Assembly (NCBI GenBank): GCA_026785875.1 | Contig: JAJAZF010000284.1 | Span: forward strand, 1 to 9,432 | Length of the DNA: 9,432 nt | DNA from: Chamaesiphon sp. | GTDB lineage: Bacteria; Cyanobacteriota; Cyanobacteriia; Cyanobacteriales; Chamaesiphonaceae | Reading direction: 5' to 3' | Shown here: one piece after another, positions 5,411 through 9,432 of the stretch | How the letters are laid out: each line of letters opens with the position of its first letter | How positions within the stretch are numbered: position 1 is the stretch's first letter | Program-made: the position numbers and the translations under genes | Notes under the pieces: model-generated | Seen by the model: only the letters and a program-made list of their open reading frames with translations | What the model was told of the DNA's origin: nothing | Database searches by the model: none

Positions 5411-6418
5411 ATGAATACACAAGTATCAATCCTGTTTGACAAAATGCAGGCAATGCTAAACGGGTTGATTACTTTGTTACCAAATTTAATATTATCCTTA
5501 ATTACCTTTGCAATCTTTTTCTATGCTGCCCGAACGATAAAACATGTAGTTAGAAATCTAACTCGCCATCGCCGCGCAGCCCGCAGTTTAGGTATGGTAT
5601 TGGGCAGACTAGCACAAGGGACAATAATTCTGATTGGCTTGTTTGTTGCTTTGACGATTGTCATTCCCTCCTTAAAAGCTAGCGATCTCGTTCAGCTACT
5701 GGGAATCAGTAGCGTGGCAATTGGTTTTGCATTTAGGGATATTTTACAAAACTTTTTAGCAGGCATTTTAATTTTATTAACCGAACCTTTTCAAATCGAC
5801 GACCAGATTGTTTTTAAAAATTTTGAAGGAACCGTTGAGAATATTCAAACGCGCGCGACGACAATTCGTACCTATGACGGTCGGCGGATCGTCATTCCCA
5901 ATTCCGAACTATTTACCAATTCAGTGACGGTGAATACCGCCTTCGAGCATCGCCGTCTTCAGTATGATGTTGGCATCGGCTATGGCGATGACATCGACAC
6001 CACCAGAGAGCTAATTTTAGCAGCGGTGCAGGAGACAGCGGGAGTATTGACCTCACCTGCCCCCGATGCGCTCGTCGTCGAACTCGCAGGTAGTAGCGTG
6101 AATATCCGCGCCCGCTGGTGGGTCGAACCACCCCGTCAGGCAGATATATTGGACATGCAAGATCGGGTATTGACGAATATTAAGAACAAGCTATTTGCTA
6201 ATGGGATCGATCTACCCTTCCCGACGCAGCAAATTCTCTTTCACGACCAAACTGAGGACACTGATGGCGATCGGACGAAACAACGTGAAGGTTGGCCCGC
6301 TGGCAATGGTAAAGTGCCGCAATCGCGCAGCATGAGCAACTCGCTCAAGCACATGGCAGAAAATAGATCTCAGCGGAATGGTGCCAAATCGGGTAGTACC
6401 GACGCAACAGAGGGATAA
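5411..6418 (+). CDS. MscS-family mechanosensitive-type ion channel
   Basis: A membrane channel of the small-conductance mechanosensitive family, 335 aa, close to the size of E. coli MscS (286 aa) plus a tail. Membrane segments fall at about residues 19-41, 67-86 and 93-123. The last is the pore helix, with GFAFRDILQNFLAGILIL, and is followed by the EPFQIDD turn into the beta domain. The family signature TRATTIRTYDGRRIVIPNSE begins at residue 147. Residues 278-335 form a hydrophilic, charged tail of 58 residues that is not part of the core channel fold. The start is ATG 5411 with a modest AAAGAA before it. The stop overlaps the next ATG by one base (TAATG), indicating translational coupling to the DUF2254 gene. 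Such channels release solutes on osmotic downshift; gating was not tested here. Confidence 0.93.
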   Translation: MNTQVSILFDKMQAMLNGLITLLPNLILSLITFAIFFYAARTIKHVVRNLTRHRRAARSLGMVLGRLAQGTIILIGLFVALTIVIPSLKASDLVQLLGISSVAIGFAFRDILQNFLAGILILLTEPFQIDDQIVFKNFEGTVENIQTRATTIRTYDGRRIVIPNSELFTNSVTVNTAFEHRRLQYDVGIGYGDDIDTTRELILAAVQETAGVLTSPAPDALVVELAGSSVNIRARWWVEPPRQADILDMQDRVLTNIKNKLFANGIDLPFPTQQILFHDQTEDTDGDRTKQREGWPAGNGKVPQSRSMSNSLKHMAENRSQRNGAKSGSTDATEG

Positions 6419-7767
6419 TGAAAACCAAGTTCACCCGGCTACTCGACACGCTGCACTCTAGCTTCTGGTTCGTACCGACACTGATGGTGGCGATCGCAAT
6501 TTTGCTATCATTTTTGACGATCCAGATCGACCAAAATGCCAAAACAGATATTATCGGTGATATTGGCTGGGCTTACGCCTTGGGACCGAGTGGTTCGCGG
6601 GCAATCCTGTCGGCGATCGCTGGTTCGATGATCAGTGTAGCGACTACGGCATTCTCGATTACGATCGTCGCCCTCCAACTAGCATCTTCGCAATTTGGCC
6701 CGCGCCTATTGCGGAACTTCATGCAAGATACTGGCAACCAAATCGTCTTAGGCACCTTTATCTCGACTTTTGTTTACAGTTTGATGGTGCTCCGCACGAT
6801 TAATGGGGTGAACGAAAATGAATTCGTACCGCACCTAGCGGTAACAGTGGGACTTGGCTTGGCACTCGCTAGTGTTGGCGTGTTGATTTACTTCATCCAC
6901 CATTCGGCTGCGTCGATCCAAGTCGATAATGTCATTGGCAAAGTGGGCGAAGAACTCGAAGCGACGATCGACAGGCTGTTTCCGACCCAAATCGGACGCG
7001 GTGCGTCCAAACACCGCCAAGAACCCCTAAGTGTAGACATTCCCGCCGATTTCGATCGCGAGTCCAGTCCGATTCCTGCCGCTAGTAGCTGCTACGTTCA
7101 AGCGATCGATACCGATGTATTGATGCAGCTTGCGAAGGACGAAGATCTGCTGATTGCGATCCAACATCATCCAGGCGACTTTGTAGTCAAAGGCAGTCCG
7201 CTGGTATTAGCTTATCCCGCAGCAGCCCGAAAAAAGTTAGTCAAACAGATTAATGATGCCTTTGTTTTGGGTGTGCAGCGCACCGTCCAGCAGGATGTCA
7301 AATTTCCGATCGACCAACTCGTGGAGATTGCCGCCCGCGCCCTCTCCCCAGGGATTAATGACCCGTTTACTGCTGTTACCTGTGTCGATCGACTCAGCGC
7401 GGCTCTGTGCCATCTCGCCCAAAAAGAAATTCCTTCTAGCTATCGCTATGATGACAAGGATAAATTGCGCGTAATTGCCCGCTCTGTGACCTTTGAAGCA
7501 GCCTTAGACAAGGCTTTCAATCAAATTCGACAATATGCACACAGCAGCGTTGCCGTCACGATCCGGTTGCTAGATGCGATTTCCATTATCGCCCCATTTA
7601 CACATACTAAAGCCGACCTCACCGCCCTATTGCGCCATGCCAATACGATCGAGCGTGGTAGTCAAGACGGTATTGTTGAAGCCTTAGATCGGCAGGATGT
7701 TCGGGACAGTTATTTAGCCGCAGTTACAGCGATCGACAACCATAGGAGTAAGTATGTTAGCGATTAA
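6418..7767 (+). CDS. DUF2254 family membrane protein
   Basis: A predicted inner-membrane protein of 449 aa with four N-terminal membrane segments (about residues 18-35, 62-88, 108-127 and 137-160) and a long soluble C-terminal half. Two family features are visible: QFGPRLLRNFMQD (92-104) after the second segment, and ALSPGINDPFTA (308-319) in the soluble domain. These are the hallmarks of DUF2254, a widespread bacterial family without an agreed function. The length is normal. Its ATG overlaps the stop of the MscS-type gene by one base, with AGAGGGA just upstream as ribosome binding sequence, and its own end overlaps the following gene by 14 bases. The linkage suggests a role with the channel in ion or osmotic handling, but this is inference. 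Confidence 0.9.
   Translation: MKTKFTRLLDTLHSSFWFVPTLMVAIAILLSFLTIQIDQNAKTDIIGDIGWAYALGPSGSRAILSAIAGSMISVATTAFSITIVALQLASSQFGPRLLRNFMQDTGNQIVLGTFISTFVYSLMVLRTINGVNENEFVPHLAVTVGLGLALASVGVLIYFIHHSAASIQVDNVIGKVGEELEATIDRLFPTQIGRGASKHRQEPLSVDIPADFDRESSPIPAASSCYVQAIDTDVLMQLAKDEDLLIAIQHHPGDFVVKGSPLVLAYPAAARKKLVKQINDAFVLGVQRTVQQDVKFPIDQLVEIAARALSPGINDPFTAVTCVDRLSAALCHLAQKEIPSSYRYDDKDKLRVIARSVTFEAALDKAFNQIRQYAHSSVAVTIRLLDAISIIAPFTHTKADLTALLRHANTIERGSQDGIVEALDRQDVRDSYLAAVTAIDNHRSKYVSD
7744..7748 (+). promoter_or_regulatory. Shine-Dalgarno for the DUF2238-like gene inside the DUF2254 gene
   Basis: AGGAG is 5 nt before ATG 7754 and lies within the last codons of the upstream gene. This strong site supports the overlapping start and independent or coupled re-initiation. 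Confidence 0.7.
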
Positions 7768-8359
7768 CTGGAAAGGATACCGCTTTGGGGCTTGGATCGG
7801 CCAAACGTTATTAGCAATTGCTACGATCTCTGCATTATTACAGGGAAATTGGTCTAATGCGATCGTCTTGGCACTGTTTTTAGTGGCGGCGATCGCCTTC
7901 ATGGTCAAAGACGATCGCCTACCGACACTATTCGATCTGCTCTTTGCGCTCGCTGCGGTACTAAATGCCGGTGGCTGGGTCTGGAACTGGTTTGACACGA
8001 TTGGCCCCTATGACGAGATCGTCCACGGATTTACGATCTTCGCCCTAACTTTGGCCCTGAGTTTTGTGGTTTATCGTCCGCTGATGCCAGTTTTTCGCCA
8101 CCACACGCTGCTATATTTGGTAACGATCGCTAGTTTTGGAGTCGCGATCGGCGGTCTGTGGGAAATTTGCGAATGGTCGGCAGGTAAAATTCTCTCTACT
8201 CAGGTGATTATTAGCTTGGATGATACGGCGATCGACCTAATTATGGACACGATCGGCTCGGTATTAGCCGCACTGCTGAGTCTATGGGTACTGCCAATCT
8301 GGACAGATGCACATGACGAGGGTAAAGGTTCAGTTGACAGCTTGCACTGTTGGCGTTAG
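7754..8359 (+). CDS. DUF2238 (YjdF-like) membrane protein
   Basis: A polytopic membrane protein of 201 aa with about six hydrophobic segments. Three motifs place it in or near the DUF2238/YjdF family: YDEIVHGF (86-93), GGLWEICEW (133-141) and a D-x3-D-x3-D series (Asp157, Asp161, Asp165) leading into Gly168. These acidic and histidine residues sit at or in membrane segments, which suggests metal or ion binding (inference); no reaction is established for the family. The strong AGGAG at 7744 fixes the start, and the gene overlaps the end of the DUF2254 gene by 14 bases, so it is the third member of the operon. The last residues (about 185-201) run into a stretch shared with a minus-strand gene relic, so the native C-terminus may have been altered. 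Confidence 0.8.
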   Translation: MLAINWKGYRFGAWIGQTLLAIATISALLQGNWSNAIVLALFLVAAIAFMVKDDRLPTLFDLLFALAAVLNAGGWVWNWFDTIGPYDEIVHGFTIFALTLALSFVVYRPLMPVFRHHTLLYLVTIASFGVAIGGLWEICEWSAGKILSTQVIISLDDTAIDLIMDTIGSVLAALLSLWVLPIWTDAHDEGKGSVDSLHCWR

Positions 8360-8390
8360 CCTTGCCCTTGGCAATGCGTAGTCGAAGTGT

Positions 8391-8477
8391 TGACAGCCGA
8401 AATTCTTCAGCTTCTTCTGGGGTGAGATCGTCAACGACAAATCCCGCAGCTAAATTTTTGAGATATTCGGGGCTATA
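8391..8477 (-). pseudogene. N-terminal relic of an anti-sigma-factor-like protein
   Basis: On the minus strand, directly after an in-frame TGA (8478-8480), 29 codons read YSPEYLKNLAAGFVVDDL followed by a TPEEAEEFRLS segment. The pattern (L-x-A-G-[YF]-V-x-x-D-L-[ST]-P-E-E-A-E-E-F) is a familiar opening of cyanobacterial anti-sigma-factor-like regulators. There is no start codon. Beyond about 8391 the frame stays open but loses any resemblance and overlaps the 3' end of the plus-strand DUF2238-like gene. A complete protein of this type would be over 200 residues. The piece is best read as a truncated relic. The family name is from memory and moderately sure. Confidence 0.55.
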
Positions 8478-8546
8478 TCAATCTTTTAGAGCGTCGATTC
8501 GATGGATAATTATTTCTAAATATTTAGCACAGTTTCAACAAAATGA

Positions 8547-9432
8547 TTAGTATTTAATGCGCGGATCGATCCACGCATTGATGAGATCGATCGCAATGCT
8601 GGCAATTACCACGATCGCGGCAAAGAAGACCATGATTCCTTGTACTGTGGGATAATCACGGTTGGAAATCGCTTCATACAATTGGCTTGCCAATCCTGGC
8701 CAAGAAAAAGTGACTTCAGTTAAAACAGCACCACCGAGCAGGGATGCGGTAGTTAAACCCAGTACGGTAATTACCGGAATCATCGCATTTTTGAGAGCGT
8801 GAGAGATCAGAATCCGTTGCTCGGGAATACCTCTAGCCCTTGCGGCTTCGACATATTCGGCTTTCATGCTTTGTTTGAGGTTTACCCGCACGATCCGTTC
8901 AAAAATTCCGCTCAGTAATACGCCGAGTGTCAGACAGGGTAAAGCTAGATGGTGGAGTGAGACAAAAAAGCTGGCTAGGTCGAAATGTAATAAACTATCG
9001 ATCGTGTAGAGTCCGGTAATTTTTACAGGTGGGGTTAAGTTCGCTGGAAATCTACCGCCGAGGGGGAAAATATTTAATTGCACTGCAAATAATAGTTGCA
9101 ATAGCATCCCTACCCAAAAAATCGGTAATGAATAACTAATTATCCCAAATAATCTCCCCCCAACTTCAGAGATAGTACCTGGGCGAGATGCGGAGATCGT
9201 GCCCACTGTAACCCCCACAACAAAGGCAATTAACATACTGCCGATCGCGAGTTCTAATGTCGCTGGAAAGTTCTCCCCAATCACATCCAAAACTTCTTTA
9301 CCAGAACTAGTAATCGACTTCCCAAAGTCTCCTTGCAGAAGATTGAATAAGTAGCTAAAGTACTGCACGTAAACTGGTCGATCGAGTCCCAATTGTTTGC
9401 GTAATTCTGCTTTGACATCTTCTGAGGCTCGA
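8547..9432 (-). CDS. ABC transporter permease, DppB/OppB family, N-terminus outside window
   Basis: An inner-membrane permease subunit of a dipeptide/oligopeptide/nickel-type ABC importer. The frame is open to the right edge: codons from 9431 read RASEDVKAELRKQLGLDRPV, typical of the region after the first membrane helix. About 294 residues are seen, and roughly 30-50 including the first helix are missing. LLQGDFGKSI, then about five membrane segments, precede the EAA loop EYVEAARARGIPEQRI, which docks onto the ATPase subunit. The ending, AWIDPRIKY, matches the usual close of this family. A TTG at 9392 is an internal codon and not the start. Partner genes would lie beyond the right edge. The substrate cannot be told from this subunit. 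Confidence 0.92.
   Translation of the reverse strand, partial: RASEDVKAELRKQLGLDRPVYVQYFSYLFNLLQGDFGKSITSSGKEVLDVIGENFPATLELAIGSMLIAFVVGVTVGTISASRPGTISEVGGRLFGIISYSLPIFWVGMLLQLLFAVQLNIFPLGGRFPANLTPPVKITGLYTIDSLLHFDLASFFVSLHHLALPCLTLGVLLSGIFERIVRVNLKQSMKAEYVEAARARGIPEQRILISHALKNAMIPVITVLGLTTASLLGGAVLTEVTFSWPGLASQLYEAISNRDYPTVQGIMVFFAAIVVIASIAIDLINAWIDPRIKY

Noticed and set aside
7714..7998. 94-codon minus-strand frame over the DUF2254/DUF2238 junction
   Set aside because: It is antisense to two well-supported genes and shows no domain or ribosome binding site.
1..9432. CRISPR array, tRNA or rRNA genes
   Set aside because: No regularly spaced direct repeats of suitable length and no tRNA- or rRNA-like sequence were recognised on either strand when read by eye.

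Overview
The window looks like chromosomal DNA from a cyanobacterium. The main evidence is base usage. The cyanobacterial HIP1 palindrome GCGATCGC occurs at least seven times (starts near 68, 2221, 3238, 3553, 6490, 6613 and 7889), and CGATCG/GATCGATC words are frequent throughout. A GTGGGCAATGCCCAC dispersed palindrome, the protein families present and the many decayed gene pieces fit the same source. The genus cannot be fixed from this sequence alone.

Layout from left to right: (1) 3-377, the 3' part of a DUF6671-type cysteine-rich protein gene that runs off the left edge. (2) 378-1157, a gene-poor stretch holding a 168-bp inverted-repeat (MITE-like) element, a hexamer tandem repeat, a dispersed palindrome and a fragment resembling a type I restriction specificity (HsdS-like) subunit. 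(3) 1158-3902 (minus), a complete P2-type cation-transporting ATPase. (4) 4134-4631 (plus), a complete universal stress protein (Usp), read divergently from the ATPase and preceded by a strong leader hairpin. (5) 4715-4932, a decayed second Usp copy with its middle deleted and its frame broken. (6) 4933-5410, a gene-poor leader region with three hairpins. (7) 5411-8359 (plus), three overlapping membrane-protein genes: an MscS-type channel, a DUF2254 protein and a DUF2238/YjdF-like protein. (8) about 8391-8477 (minus), a small relic resembling the N-terminus of a cyanobacterial anti-sigma-factor-like protein. (9) 8547 to the right edge (minus), a DppB/OppB-type ABC transporter permease without its N-terminus.

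The central theme is ion and stress homeostasis at the membrane: an ion-pumping ATPase opposite a Usp gene, then a tightly packed operon of a mechanosensitive-type channel with two little-characterised membrane proteins. The 1-nt (TAATG) and 14-nt overlaps argue that the three operon proteins are made together. A functional partnership between them is inference. At least three gene relics (HsdS-like, Usp-like, anti-sigma-like) lie between the intact genes, so the spacers have been extensively remodelled. No rRNA, tRNA, CRISPR array or intact transposase gene was seen.
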